Source of the DNA: Limnephilus marmoratus
Lineage: Eukaryota > Arthropoda > Insecta > Trichoptera > Limnephilidae
Length of the DNA stretch: 64,000 bases
Direction: 5' to 3'
NCBI GenBank assembly: GCA_917880885.1
Contig: OU862913.1
Coordinates: forward strand, 45,355,460 to 45,419,459
Shown: in pieces, positions 47,861-60,217 of the stretch
How the letters are laid out: every line of letters starts with the position of its first letter
Position numbering within the stretch: the stretch's first letter is position 1
Notes under the pieces: model-generated
Database searches by the model: none
Told to the model about the DNA's origin: nothing
The model's input: the letters and a program-made list of their open reading frames with translations, nothing else
Made by a program: the position numbers and the translations under genes

Positions 47861-49790
47861 TAAGACTCATGGTCTTTACACCAATCAATAAAAAAAATCT
47901 GCCAAAAGAAGAATTAAAAAAAAACCATCGTTTTAATACTTGGGGTTGGTCGTTTTAGCACTTGGGGTCGGTCGTCTTAACAATTGGGTTCGGACAGAAC
48001 TTCGGCCCTATGCCACCAAACCTACTGAATTTTTGTATTCTTACTAAGAATCAAGGTCCTTACTCGAATCAATAAAAAAATCTGACAAAAGAAGAATTTA
48101 AAAAAAAACATCGTTATTATACTTGGGGTTGGTCTTTTTACCACTTGGGGTCGGTCGTTTTAACTATTGGGTTCGGACAGAACTTCGGCCCTATGCAACC
48201 AAACCGACTGAAATGTTGTATTCTTACTAAGGATCAAGGTCCTTACTGGAATCAATCAAAAAAATCTGGCAAAGGAAAAATTTGAAAAAAATCATCGTTT
48301 TAACCCTTGGGGTGGGTCTTTTTAGCACTTGGGGTCGGTCGATTTAACTCTCGGGTTCTGTCATAACTTCGGCCCTACGGCGACGAACTGACTGAAATCT
48401 AAAATCTGCCAAATGTAGAATTTTGAAATTCTTCTTATAAAATTTTCATCGTTTCATGGGCACTTTGTCAAACTTGAGGTAGATCATAACTTCACCCCAA
48501 TGGCACTGAACGGTTTGAAATTTTGTATCTGCCAAATCTGCCAAAAGAAGAAATCAATCAAAAAAATCTGTCAAAGGAAGAATTTTAAAAAATCATCATT
48601 TTAAGCCTTGGGGTCGGTCTTTTTAGCACTTGGGGTCGGTCGATTTAATTCTTGGGTTCTGTCATAACTTCGGCCCTATGGCGACGAACTGACTGAAATC
48701 TAAAATATGCCAAAAGTAGAATTTTTAAATTCTTCTTATAAAATTTTCATCGTTTCATGGGCACTTTGTCAAACTTGGGGTAGGTCATAACTTCACTTCA
48801 ATGGCACTGAACGGTTTGAAATTTTGTATTCTTAATAAGACTCATGGTCTTTACAACAATCAATAAAAAAAATCTGCCAAAAGAAGAATTAAAAAAAAAC
48901 CATCGTTTTAATACTTGGGGTTGGTCGTTTTAGCACTTGGGGTCGGTCGTCTTAACAATTGGGTTCGGACAGAACTTCGGCCCTATGCCACCAAACCTAC
49001 TGAATTTTTGTATTCTTACTAAGAATCAAGGTCCTTACTCGAATCAATAAAAAAATCTGACAAAAGAAGAATTTAAAAAAAAACATCGTTATTATACTTG
49101 GGGTTTGTTTTTTTACCACTTGGGGTCGGTCGTTTTAACTATTGGGTTCGGACAGAACTTCGGCCCTATGCAACCAAACCGACTGAAATGTTGTATTCTT
49201 ACTAAGGATCAAGGTCCTTACTGGAATCAATCAAAAAAATCTGGCAAAGGAAAAATTTGAAAAAAATCATCGTTTTAACCCTTGGGGTGGGTCTTTTTAG
49301 CACTTGGGGTCGGTCGATTTAACTCTCGGGTTCTGTCATAACTTCGGCCCTACGGCGACGAACTGACTGAAATCTAAAATCTGCCAAATGTAGAATTTTG
49401 AAATTCTTCTTATAAAATTTTCATCGTTTCATGGGCACTTTGTCAAACTTGAGGTAGATCATAACTTCACCCCAATGGCACTGAACGGTTTGAAATTTTG
49501 TATCTGCCAAATCTGCCAAAAGAAGAAATCAATCAAAAAAATCTGTCAAAGGAAGAATTTTAAAAAATCATCATTTTAAGCCTTGGGGTCGGTCTTTTTA
49601 GCACTTGGGGTCGGTCGATTTAATTCTTGGGTTCTGTCATAACTTCGGCCCTATGGCGACGAACTGACTGAAATCTAAAATATGCCAAAAGTAGAATTTT
49701 GAAATTCTTCTTATAAAATTTTCATCGTTTCATGGGCACTTTGTCAAACTTGGGGTAGGTCATAACTTCACCCCAATGGCACTGAACGGT
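47861..49790. repeat. 975-bp tandem duplication in the satellite
   Basis: Copies 47861-48835 and 48836-about 49790, anchored on TAAGACTCATGGTCTTTAC. They share rare variants, including TCGTTATTATACTTGG, AAATGTTGTATTCTTACTAAGG and AAGAAATCAATCAAAAAAATC. The length equals two 490-bp units minus a few bases. Confidence 0.88.
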
Positions 49791-52700
49791 TTGAAATTTG
49801 TATCTGCCAAATCTGCCAAAAGAAGAAATTAAAAAAAAAAACATCGTTTTAATACTTGGAGTTGGTCGTTTTAGCACTTGGGTTCGGTCGTTTTAACTAT
49901 TGGGTTCGGACAGAACTTCGGCCCTATGCCACCAAACCGACTGAAATTTTGTATTCTTACTAAGAATCAAGGTCCTTACTCGAATCAATCAAAAAAATCT
50001 GTCCATGTGGAATTTTGAAATTCTTCTTATAAAATTTTCATCGTTTCATGGGCACTTTGTCAAACTTGGGGTAGGTCATAACATCACCACAATGGCACTG
50101 AACGGTTTGAAATTTTGTATTCTTAATAAGAATCTTGGTCTGTACACGAATCAATAAAAAAAATCTGACAAAAGAAGAATTTTAAAAAAAACAGCGTTAT
50201 AATACTTGGAGTTGGTATTTTTAGCACTTGGGGTTGGTCGTTTTAACTATTGGGTTCGGACAGAACTTCGGCCCTATGCCACCAAACCGACTGAAATTTT
50301 GTATTCTTACTAAGAATCAAGGACCTTACTGGAATCAATCAAAAAAATCTGGCAAAGGAAGAATTTGAAAAAAATCATCATTTTAACCCTTGGGGTGGGT
50401 CTTTTTAGCACTTGGGGTCGGTTGATTTAACTCTCGGGCTCTGTCATAACTTCGGCCCTACGGCGACGATCTGACTGAAATCTAAAATCTGCCAAATGTG
50501 GAATTTTGAAATTCTTCTTATAAAATTTTCATCGTTTCATGGGCACTTTGTCATACTTGGCGTAGGTCATAACATCACCCCAATGGCACTGAACGGTTTG
50601 AAATTTTGTATTCTTAATAAGAATCTTGGTCTGTACACGAATCAATAAAAAAAATCTGACAAAAGAAGAATTTAAAAAAAAACAGCGTTATAATACTTGA
50701 AGTTGGTATTTTTAGCACTTGGGGTCGGTCGTTTTAACTATTGGGTTCGGACAGAACTTCGGCCCTATGCAACCAAACCGACTGTAATTTGGATTCTTAA
50801 TAAGAATCTAGGTCTGTACACCAATCAATTAAAAAAAAATCTACCAAAAGAAGAATTAAAAAAAAAAAAACCATCGTTTTAATACTTGGGTTCGGTCGTT
50901 TTAACTATTAGGTTCGGACAGAACTTCGGCCCTATGCCACCAAACCGACTGAAATTTTGTATTCTTACTAAGAATCAAGGTCCTTACTCGAATCAATCAA
51001 AAAATCTGTCAAAGGAAGAATTTAAAAAAAATCATCTTTTTAACCGTTGGGGTCGGTCTTTTTAGCACTTGGGGTCGGTCGATTTATCTCTTGGGTTCTG
51101 TCATAACTTTGGCCCTATGGCGACGAACTGACTGAAAACTAAAATCTGCCGAAAGTAGAATTTTGAAATTCTTCTTATAATATTTTCATCGTTTCATAGG
51201 CACTTTGTCAAACTTGGGGTAGGTCATAACTTCGTCCCAATGGCACTCAACGGTTTGAAAATTTGTATTCATAAGAATCATGGTCTCTACACCAATCAAT
51301 TAAAAAAAATCTACCAATAGAAGAATTAAAAAAAAAAAACCATCGTTTTAATACTTGGGTTTGGTCGTTTTAGCACTTGGGGTCGGTCGATTTAACTAAT
51401 GGCTTCGGACAGAACTTCGGCCCTATGCCACCAAACCGACTGAAATTTTGTATTCTTACTAAGAATCAAGGTCCTTACTCGAATCAATCAAAAAATCTGT
51501 CAAAAGAAGAATTTTAAAAAATCATAATTTTAAGCCTTGGGGTCGGTCTTTTTAGCACTTGGGGTCGGTTGATTTAACTCTTGGGTTCTGTCATAACTTC
51601 GGCCCTATGGCGACGAACTGACTGAAATCTAAAATCTGCCAAATGTAGAATTTGGATATTCTTCTTATAAAATTTTCATCGTTTCATGGGCACTTTGTCA
51701 AACGTGGAGTAGGCATAACTTCACCCCAATGGCACTGAACGGTTTGAAATTTTGTATTCTTAATAAGACTCATGGTCTTTACACCAATCAATAAAAAAAA
51801 TCTGCCAAAAGAAGAATTTAAAAAAAACCATCGTTTTAATACTTGGGGTTTGTCGTTTTAGCACTTGGGGTCGGTCGTCTTAACAATTGGGTTCGGACAG
51901 AACTTCGGCCCTATGCCACCAAACCTACTGAATTTTTGTATTCTTACTAAGAATCAAGGTCCTTACTCGAATCAATAAAAAAATCTGACAAAAGAAGAAT
52001 TTTAAAAAAAACATCGTTATAATACTTGGGGTTGGTCTTTTTAGCACTTGGGGTCGGTCGTTTTAACTATTGGGTTCGGACAGAACTTCGGCCCTATGCA
52101 ACCAAACCGACTGAAATTTTGTATTCTTACTAAGGATCAAGGTCCTTACTGGAATCAATCAAAAAAATCTGGCAAAGGAAAAATTTGAAAAAAATCATCG
52201 TTTTAACCCTTGGGGTGGGTCTTTTTAGCACTTGGGGTCGGTCGATTTAACTCTCGGGTTCTGTCATAACTTCGGCCCTACGGCGACGAACTGACTGAAA
52301 TCTAAAATCTGCCAAATGTAGAATTTTGAAATTCTTCTTATAAAATTTTCATCGTTTCATGGGCACTTTGTCAAACTTGAGGTAGGTCATAACTTCACCC
52401 CAATGGCACTGAACGGTTTGAAATTTTGTATCTGCCAAATCTGCCAAAAGAAGAAAACAATCAAAAAAATCTGTCAAAGGAAGAATTTTAAAAAATCATC
52501 ATTTTAAGCCTAGGGGTCGGTCTTTTTAGCACTTGGGGTCGGTCGATTTAATTCTTGGGTTCTGTCATAACTTCGGCCCTATGGTGACGAACTGACTGAA
52601 ATCTAAAATATGCCAAAAGTAGAATTTTGAAATTCTTCTTATAAAATTTTCATCGTTTTATGGGCACTTTGTCAAACTTGGGGTAGGTCATAACTTCACC

Positions 52701-55700
52701 CCAATGGCACTGAACGGTTTGAAATTTGTATCTGCCAAATCTGCCAAAAGAAGAAATTAAAAAAAAAACATCGTTTTAATACTTGGAGTTGGTCGTTTTA
52801 GCACTTGGGTTCGGTCGTTTTAACTATTGGGTTCGGACAGAACTTCGGCCCTATGCCACCAAACCGACTGAAATTTTGTATTCTTACCAAGAATTAAGGT
52901 CCTTACTCGAATCAATCAAAAAAATCTGTCCATGTGGAATTTTGAAATTCTTCTTATAAAATTTTCATCGTTTCATGGGCACTTTGTCAAACTTGGGGTA
53001 GGTCATAACATCACCCCAATGGCACTGAACGGTTTGAAATTTTGTATTCTTAATAAGAATCTTGGTCTGTACACGAATCAATAAAAAAAATCTGACAAAA
53101 GAAGAATTTAAAAAAAAACAGCGTTATAATTCTTGGAGTTGGTATTTTTAGCACTTGAGGTCGGTCGTTTTAACTATTGGGTTCGGACAGAACTTCGGCC
53201 CTATGCATCCAAACCGACTGAAATTTTGTATTCTTACTAAGAATCAAGGACCTTACTGGAATCAATCAAAAAAATCTGGCAAAGGAAGAATTTGAAAAAA
53301 ATCATCATTTTAACCCTTGGGGTGGGTCTTTTTAGCACTTGGGGTCGGTCGATTTAACTCTCGGGCTCTGTCATAACTTCGGCCCTACGGCGACGAACTG
53401 ACTGAAATCTTAAATCTGCCAAATGTAGAATTATTGAAATTCTTCTTATAAAATTTTCATCGTTTCATGGGCACTTTGTCAAACTCGGGGTAGGTCATAA
53501 CTTCACCCCAATGGCACTGAACGGTTTGAAATTTTGTATCTGCCAAATCTGCCAAAAGAAGAAATTAAAAAAAAAACATCGTTTTAATACTTGGAGTTGG
53601 TCGTTTTAGCACTTGGGGTGGGTGGTTTTAACTATCGGGTTCGGACAGAACTTCGGCCCTATGCCACCAAACCGACTGAAATGTTGTATTCTTACTAAGA
53701 ATCAAGGTCCTTACTCGAATCAATCAAAAAAATCTGTCAATGGAAGAATTTAAAAAAAATCATCATTTTAACCGTTGGGGTCGGTCTTTTTAGCACTTGG
53801 GTTCGGTCGATTTAACTCTTGGGTTCTGTCATAACTTCGGCCCTATGGCGACAAACTGATTGAAATCTAAAATCTGCCAAATGTAGAATTTTGAAATTCT
53901 TCTTATAAAATTTTCATCGTCTTATGAGCACTTTGTCAAGCTTGGGGTAGGTCATAACTTCACCCCAATGGCACTGAACGGTTTTTGTATTCTTAATAAG
54001 AATCATGGTCTGTACACGAATCATTAAAAAAATCAGCCAAAACGTGAATTTAAAAAAAGTCATCGTTTTAACTTTTGGGGTCGGTCGTTTTAACTATTGG
54101 GTTCGGACAGAACTTTGGCCCTATGCCACCAAACTGACTGAAATTTTGTGTTCTTACTAAGATTCAAGGTCCTTACTCGAATCAATCAAAAAAATCTGTC
54201 AAAGGAAGAATTTTTAAAAAAATCATCATTTTAACCCTTCGGGTCGGTCGTTTTAGCACTTGGGGTCGGTCGATTTAACTCTTGGGTTCTGTCATAACTT
54301 CGGCCCTATGGCGACGAACTGACTGAAATCTAAAATCTGCCAAAAATAGGATTTTGAAATTCTTTTTATAAAATTTACATCGTTTCATGGGCACTTTTTC
54401 AAACTTCGGGTAGGTCATAACTTCGTCCCAATTGCACTGAACGTTTTGAGATTTTGTATTCTTTATAAGAATCTTGGTCTGTACACGAATCAATAAAAAA
54501 AATATGCCAAAAGAACAATTAAAAAAAAATAATCGTTTAAATAGGTACTTGGGGTTGGTCGTTTTGACTATTGGGTTCGGACAGAACTTCGGCCCTATGC
54601 AACCAAACCGACTGAAATTTTGTATTCTTACTAAGAATCAAGGTCCTTACTCGAATCAATCAAAAAAATCAGTCAAAGGAAGAATTTATAAAAAAATCAT
54701 CATTTTAACCCTTCGGGTCGGTCGTTTTAGCACTTGGGGTCGGTCGATTTAACTCTTGTGTTCTGTCAAAACTTCGACCCTATGGCGACGAACTGACTGA
54801 AATCTAAAATCTGCCAAAAGCAGAATTTTGAAATTCCTCTTATAAAATTTTCATCGTTTCATGGGCCTTTTGTCAAACATGGGGTAGGTCATAAATTCAT
54901 ACCAATGGCACTGAACGGTTTGAAATTTTGTATTCTTAATAAGAATCATGGTCTGTACACGAATCATTAAAAAATTTGCCAAAACATGAATTTAAAAATA
55001 AATCATCGTTTTAAGACTTGGGGTTGGTCGTTATAGCACTTGGGGTCGGTCGTTTTAACTATTGGGTTCGGACAGAACTTTGGCCCTATGCCACCAAACT
55101 GACTGAATTTTTGTATTCTTACTAAGAATCAAGGTCCTTACTCGAATCAATCAAAAAATCTGTCAAAGGAAGAATTTGAAAAAAATCATCATTTTAAGCC
55201 TTGGGGTCGGTCTTTTTAGCACTTGGGGTCGGTCGATTTTACTCGTTGGTTCTGTCATAACTTCGGCCCTATGGCGACGAACTGATTGAAATCTAAAATC
55301 TGCCAAATGTAGAATTTTGAAATTTTTCCTATAACATTTTCATCGTTTTATGGGCACTTTGTCAAACTTGGGGTAGGTCATAACTTCACCCCAATGGCAC
55401 TGAAAGGTTTGAAATTTTGTATTCTTAATAAGAATCGTGGTCTGTACACGAATCATTAAAAAATCAGCTTAAACGTGAATTTAAAAAAAATCATCGTTTT
55501 AACACTTGGGGTCGGTCGTTTTAACTATTGGGTTCGGACAGAACTTCGGCCCTATGCCACCAAACTGACTGAAATTTTGTATTCTTACTAAGAATCAAGG
55601 TCCTTACTCGAATCAATCAAAAAAATCAGTCAAAGGAAGAATTTATAAAAAAATCATCATTTTAACCCTTCGGGTCGGTCGTTTTAGCACTTGGGGTCGG

Positions 55701-57599
55701 TCGATTTAACTCTTGTGTTCTGTCAAAACTTCGACCCTATGGCGACGAACTGACTGAAATCTAAAATCTGCCAAAAGCAGAATTTTGAAATTCTTCTTAT
55801 AAAATTTTCATCGTTTCATGTGCACTTTGTCAAACTTGGGGTAGGTCATAAATTCATCCCAATGGCACTGAACGGTTTGAAATTTTGTATTCTTAATAAG
55901 AATCATGGTCTGTACACGAATCATTAAAAAAATTTGCCAAAACATGAATTTAAAAATAAATCATCGTTTTAACACTTGGGGTTGGTCGTTATAGCACTTG
56001 GGGTCGGTCGTTTTGACTATTGGGTTCGGATAAAACTTCGGCCATATGCCACCAAACTGACAGAATTTTTGTATTCTTCTAAGAATCAAGGTCCTTGCTC
56101 GAATCAATCAAAAAAATCTGTCAAAGGAAGAATTTGAAAAAAATCATCATTTTAAGCCTTGTGGTCAGTCTTTTTAGCACTTGGGGTCGGTCGATTTAAC
56201 TCGTGGGTTCTGTCATAACTTCGGCCCTATGGCGACAAACCGATTGAAATCTAAAATCTGCCAAATGTAGAATTTTGAAATTCATCTTATAAAATTTTCA
56301 TCGTTTTATGAGCACTTTGTCGAACTTGGGGTAGGTCATAACTTCACCCCAATGGCACTGAACGGTTTGAAATTTTGTATTCTTAATAAGAATCATGGTT
56401 TGTACACGAATCATTTAAAAAATCAGCCAAACGTGAATTTAAAAAAAAATCATCGTTTTAACACTTGGGGTCGGTCGTTTTAACTATTGGGTTCGGACAG
56501 AACTTCGCTATGCCACCAAATTGACTGAAATTTTGTATTCTTATTAAGAATCAAGATCCTTACACGAATCAATCAAAAAAATCTGTCAAAGGAATAATTT
56601 TAAAAAAATATCATTTTAACCCTTGGGGTTGGTCTTTTTAGCACTTGGGGTTGGTCGTTTTAGCACTTGGGGTCGGTCGTTTTAACTATTGTGTTTCCTT
56701 CAGAAATTTGGCCCTATGCCACCAAACTGACTGAAATTTTGTATTCTTACTAAGAATCATGGTCCTTACACGAATCAATCAAAAAAATCTGTCAAAGGAA
56801 GAATTTTAAAAAAATCATCATTTTAACCTTTGGGGTCGGTCTTTTTAGCACTTGGGGTCGGTCGATTTTACTCTTGGGTTCTGTCAAAACTTCGGCCCTA
56901 TGGCGACGAACTGACTGAAATCTAAAGTCTGCCAAAAATAGGATTTTTAAAATCTTCTTATAAAATTTACATCGTTTCATGGGCACTTTGTCAAACTTGG
57001 GGTAGGTCATAACTTCGTCCCAATGGCACTGAACGATTTGAAATTTTGGTATTCTTAATAAAAACCATGGTCTGTACACGAATCATTAAAAAAATCTGCC
57101 ACAACGTGAATTTAAAAAAAAATCATCGTTTTAGCACTTGGGGTCGGTCGTTTTAACTATTGGGTTCGGACAGAACTTAGGCCCTTTGCCACCAAACTGA
57201 CTGAAATTTTGTATTCTTACTAAGAATCAAGATCCTTACTTGAATCAATCAAAAAAATCTGTCAAAGGAAGAATTTAAAAAAATCATCGTTTTAACACTT
57301 GGGGTTGGTCGTTATAGCACTTGGGGTCGGTCGTTTTTTATTGGGTTCGGACAGAACGTCGGCCCTATGCCACCAAACTGACTGAAATTTTGTATTCTTA
57401 CTAAGAATCAAGGTCCTTACTCGAATCAATCAAAAAAATCTGTTAAAGGAAGAATTAAAAAAAAAATCATCATTTTAACCAAGGGGTGGGGAACCTTTTT
57501 AGCGTCGCGGGCCATTTGGATATTTATACTTTACCCCGCGGGCCGCACTCCATTTTCCGTCTCGGGTGGGGGGGAGGAGCCACATTCGAATCAAAGAAC

Positions 57600-58640
57600 T
57601 GTTCTCTCTTTGAATATAGATACACTCAGAACATGCAAATTGTTTTCATAAAATTGGCTGGATATAGTCTGCAACTAGAATTTTATAACTGCACTTTGAA
57701 CACGAGAATGGTTTCCGTCGAAATGCATCAGCAGATGAAATCACAACTGAAATTTTTCGTTGCATTCTGAACACGGAACTATTTTCAATTTAGGTTAAAT
57801 TTGCATGCGGGAAATTAAAACTACACTCAGAACATGAACATGGCTTTCCTCTAATTTTGGCAGTATAAACTAGGAAACTAGAATTTTAAAAATGCACTTA
57901 CAAGATAAGAAATGCTTCAGCAAATGAATCGAACCTGATGCGTTTTCGTTGCATTCTTAACACAGAACTTGTTTTAATTACAGGTTGAATCTGTACGCGG
58001 GAATTAAAACTATACTCAGAATGTGAAATTGCTTTCCTCCAATACTGGCAACATATTTGCAACTACAAATTTATAACTGTATATTTATGCACTTCACACA
58101 ATTATATTTATGAACTTCAAACACGAGAATAATTTCTTTCGAAATGCGTTAGCGAGATAAAACCCCACCTGGAATTTTTTCGTTGCATTCTTAACACAGA
58201 AGTGGTTTTAATTATAAAGTGAGTGTGTACGCGGGGAATTAAAACACCACTCAGAACATGAAAATGGCTTTCCTCCTATTATGGCAGAACAAAGTACGCG
58301 AATCTAGAATTTTATAAATAAAATTGCATCTGGATTTTTTTCGCTGCATTCTAAACACAGAACTGGTTTCAGTTATAGGGTGGATCTATACGCGGACACT
58401 TAAAACTACTGAGTGTAGTCATTTTACTGAGAACATTAAAATGGCTTTTCTCTAATACTGGCAGCAAAAAAGCAACTAGAATTTTATAAGTGCACTTCAA
58501 AAACGAGAACGGGTTTCTACGAAATGCGTAAGCAGACGAAACCACACATGGAATTTTTTCATTCCATTTACACACAAAACTGGTTTTTCCGTCAGAGCAA
58601 ATTAGATTTTGAGTCCCCAGCTTTAATTCGTACTGCACCT
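57600..58640. repeat. Degenerate ~160-235 bp tandem repeats inside the hAT element
   Basis: About five diverged copies of a block containing (T)TCGTTGCATTCT-AACACAGAACT, a CGCGG(G)AATTAAAAC block, CACTCAGAACATGAA, ATGGCTTTCCTC and AACTAGAATTTTATAA. The GCATTC core recurs near 57760, 57949, 58183, 58342 and, weakly, 58560. Spacing varies from about 160 to 235 bp. Coding potential is absent. Confidence 0.75.
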
Positions 58641-58997
58641 AGAAAACCAAAATGGTTTTACCTTCGAAATGCGTTATAGTTAGCAGATGAAACCGCAACA
58701 GGAATTTGCATTGTGAACACAAGATAAGTTTTACCTTTAGAATGATTCTGCATAGGAGTCCACCAGTCAACCAGCAATTATATATTGTAATCTGATAAAG
58801 TGAAAGTTTTTCTACATTTTGTAGCATATTTATTGTCCGCAATATAATTTTATATTTATTAAACTAATAACAATAAATTATATTTAGTGATTTTTTTATG
58901 CCAGAAGTGTGGCAATTATGATGGCATTAAAGTTTGTATTATATATACAAAATGTTAAGAGACGTGCTTGACTTAATATAATCAGTGATTTCTGACT

Positions 58998-59216
58998 TTA
59001 TTTCGGGAGATTGTCATATCTAGCTTTTAGTTCATCATCGCTTTGTAATTGAATAATTTCGTGCTGCAGATTATCAAGCACACTTGATGGTTCGACGTTG
59101 AACGGTGTAGCAAATATGTTCAAATCCGTTTGCTCTCTTTTCACGTCCTTAAATCATTCATTAAATGCCTCACTTAATTTCGCGCACTCACCAGCGTATT
59201 CAAACAATGTAGAAGG
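58998..59216 (-). pseudogene. hAT transposase remnant (C-terminal part, GTF2IRD2-like)
   Basis: Reading the minus strand from 59216 to the stop at 58998-59000 gives about 72 residues. They include LFEYAGECAKLSEAFNE, then a TGA stop (59154-59156), then FKDVKRE, ATPFNVEPSSVLDNLQ and IIQLQSDDELKARY. The F.TPF.V.....NLQ..II.LQ.D..LK.R pattern is the one I know from the region just before the C-terminal dimerisation part of GTF2IRD2/ZBED-type hAT transposases (family knowledge, not searched). The rest of the coding region is deleted or unrecognisable. The orientation agrees with the well-preserved CAGCGG terminus being the 5' side. Confidence 0.75.
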
Positions 59217-59716
59217 CTTTTTTTCCTTGCAGTGTTGGAAAATTCATTTCGAGTTACTATCCATAGCCTTAATTTAGTTTCAAATGATTTCATATTTCAG
59301 CTTCAACTTTTCTTTTCTTCGTAGTTGTCATTAATTGGATTTAATTGATTAACTATCCACTTTAATTCCGCAACGATGACTAGAAAATAATTTTTATGAC
59401 AGACTGCCTAAGATTCCCCTCCGAATAGAGTTGCAATCAATCCTGAAATATCGGGACTGTCCCATACAAGAAAATTAAAAGTTCTGATTGAATTTCATTA
59501 TCGTTTCACAAAAACAAAATAAAATAAAAGTAAAATGGGAGGTTTTATCACGTTTTTATTTGTATCCAAACTACTAGCTATTAGCGATTTTGAAATAACG
59601 TCTTAAAAATGCATCTGAAACACCGTGAAAAACCAATCCCGTTCTGTGTAATTTTTTGTGGTTCTTTCAGCAGGCAGCACCAAAAGTGCCCGTGGGCCGC
59701 AGGTTCCCCACCGCTG

Positions 59717-60217
59717 TTTAACCCTTGGGGTCGGTCGATTTAACTCTTGGGTTCTGTCATAACTTCGGCCCTATGGCGACGAACTGACTGAAATCTAAAA
59801 TCTGCCAAAAATAGGATTTTGAAATTCTTCTTATAAAATTTACATCGTTTCATGGGCACTTTTTCAAACTTGGGGTAGGTCATAACTTCGTCCCAATGGC
59901 ACTGAACGGTTTGAAATTTTGTATTCTTAATAATAATCATGGTCTGTACACGAATCATTAAAAAAATCTGCCAAAACGTGAATTTAAAAAAAAAATCATC
60001 GTTTTAACACTTGGGTTGGTCATTATAGCACTTGGGGTCGGTCGTTTTAACTATTGGGTTCGGACAGAACTTCGGCCCCTATGCCACCAAACTGACTGAA
60101 ATTTTGTATTCTTACTAAGAATCAAGGTCCATACACGAATCCATCAAAAAATCTGTCGAAGGAAGAATTTTAAAAAAAATCATCATTTTAACCCTTGGGA
60201 TCGGTTTTTTTAGCACT
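59717..60217. repeat. 490-bp satellite array, segment 4
   Basis: About one unit of the older satellite type (AAAATAGGATTTTGAAATTC, AATTTACATCG, CCAAAACGTGAATTT) between the hAT and LINE insertions. It begins with the right copy of the hAT target duplication. Confidence 0.93.

Larger units (their letters stand above)
34733..57480. repeat. 490-bp satellite array, segment 3
   Basis: About 46 satellite units between the Gypsy and hAT elements. The part at about 37-53.5 kb is rich in a subfamily marked by TTACTGGAATCAATC, CTCTCGGGCTCTGTC and CAGCGTTATAATACTTG. It contains local duplications (490 bp at 38.8-39.8 kb, 975 bp at 47.9-49.8 kb) and longer-range copies (40.5-41.2 kb resembles 50.9-51.6 kb, offset about 10.39 kb; 40164 matches 47612, offset 7448). 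From about 54 kb units revert to an older type with CCAAAACGTGAATTT and AATTTACATCG. No gene is seen. Confidence 0.95.
57481..59716 (-). mobile_element. hAT DNA transposon, decayed, GTF2IRD2-like lineage
   Basis: A 2236-bp non-satellite block inside the array. Its ends are inverted repeats: AAGGGGTGGGGAACC at the left and the complement of CAGCGGTGGGGAACC at the right, the latter a familiar hAT terminus. The flanks TTTAACC (57474-57480) and TTTAACCC (59717-59724) form a 7-8 bp target duplication of satellite sequence, as hAT elements make. The left terminus has lost the expected CA start. The interior contains a degenerate ~200-bp tandem repeat and a fossil of transposase on the minus strand. 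No long ORF remains. Confidence 0.9.

Noticed and set aside
9806..57480. Tandem rDNA, histone or tRNA gene cluster
   Set aside because: No conserved rRNA or histone sequence and no cloverleaf-like element is seen in the 490-bp unit; it is non-coding and A/T-tract rich.
57486..57770. 94-codon plus-strand ORF at the hAT left end
   Set aside because: It starts inside the terminal inverted repeat and runs through the degenerate tandem repeats; no homology is recognised and it is opposite in strand to the transposase fossil.
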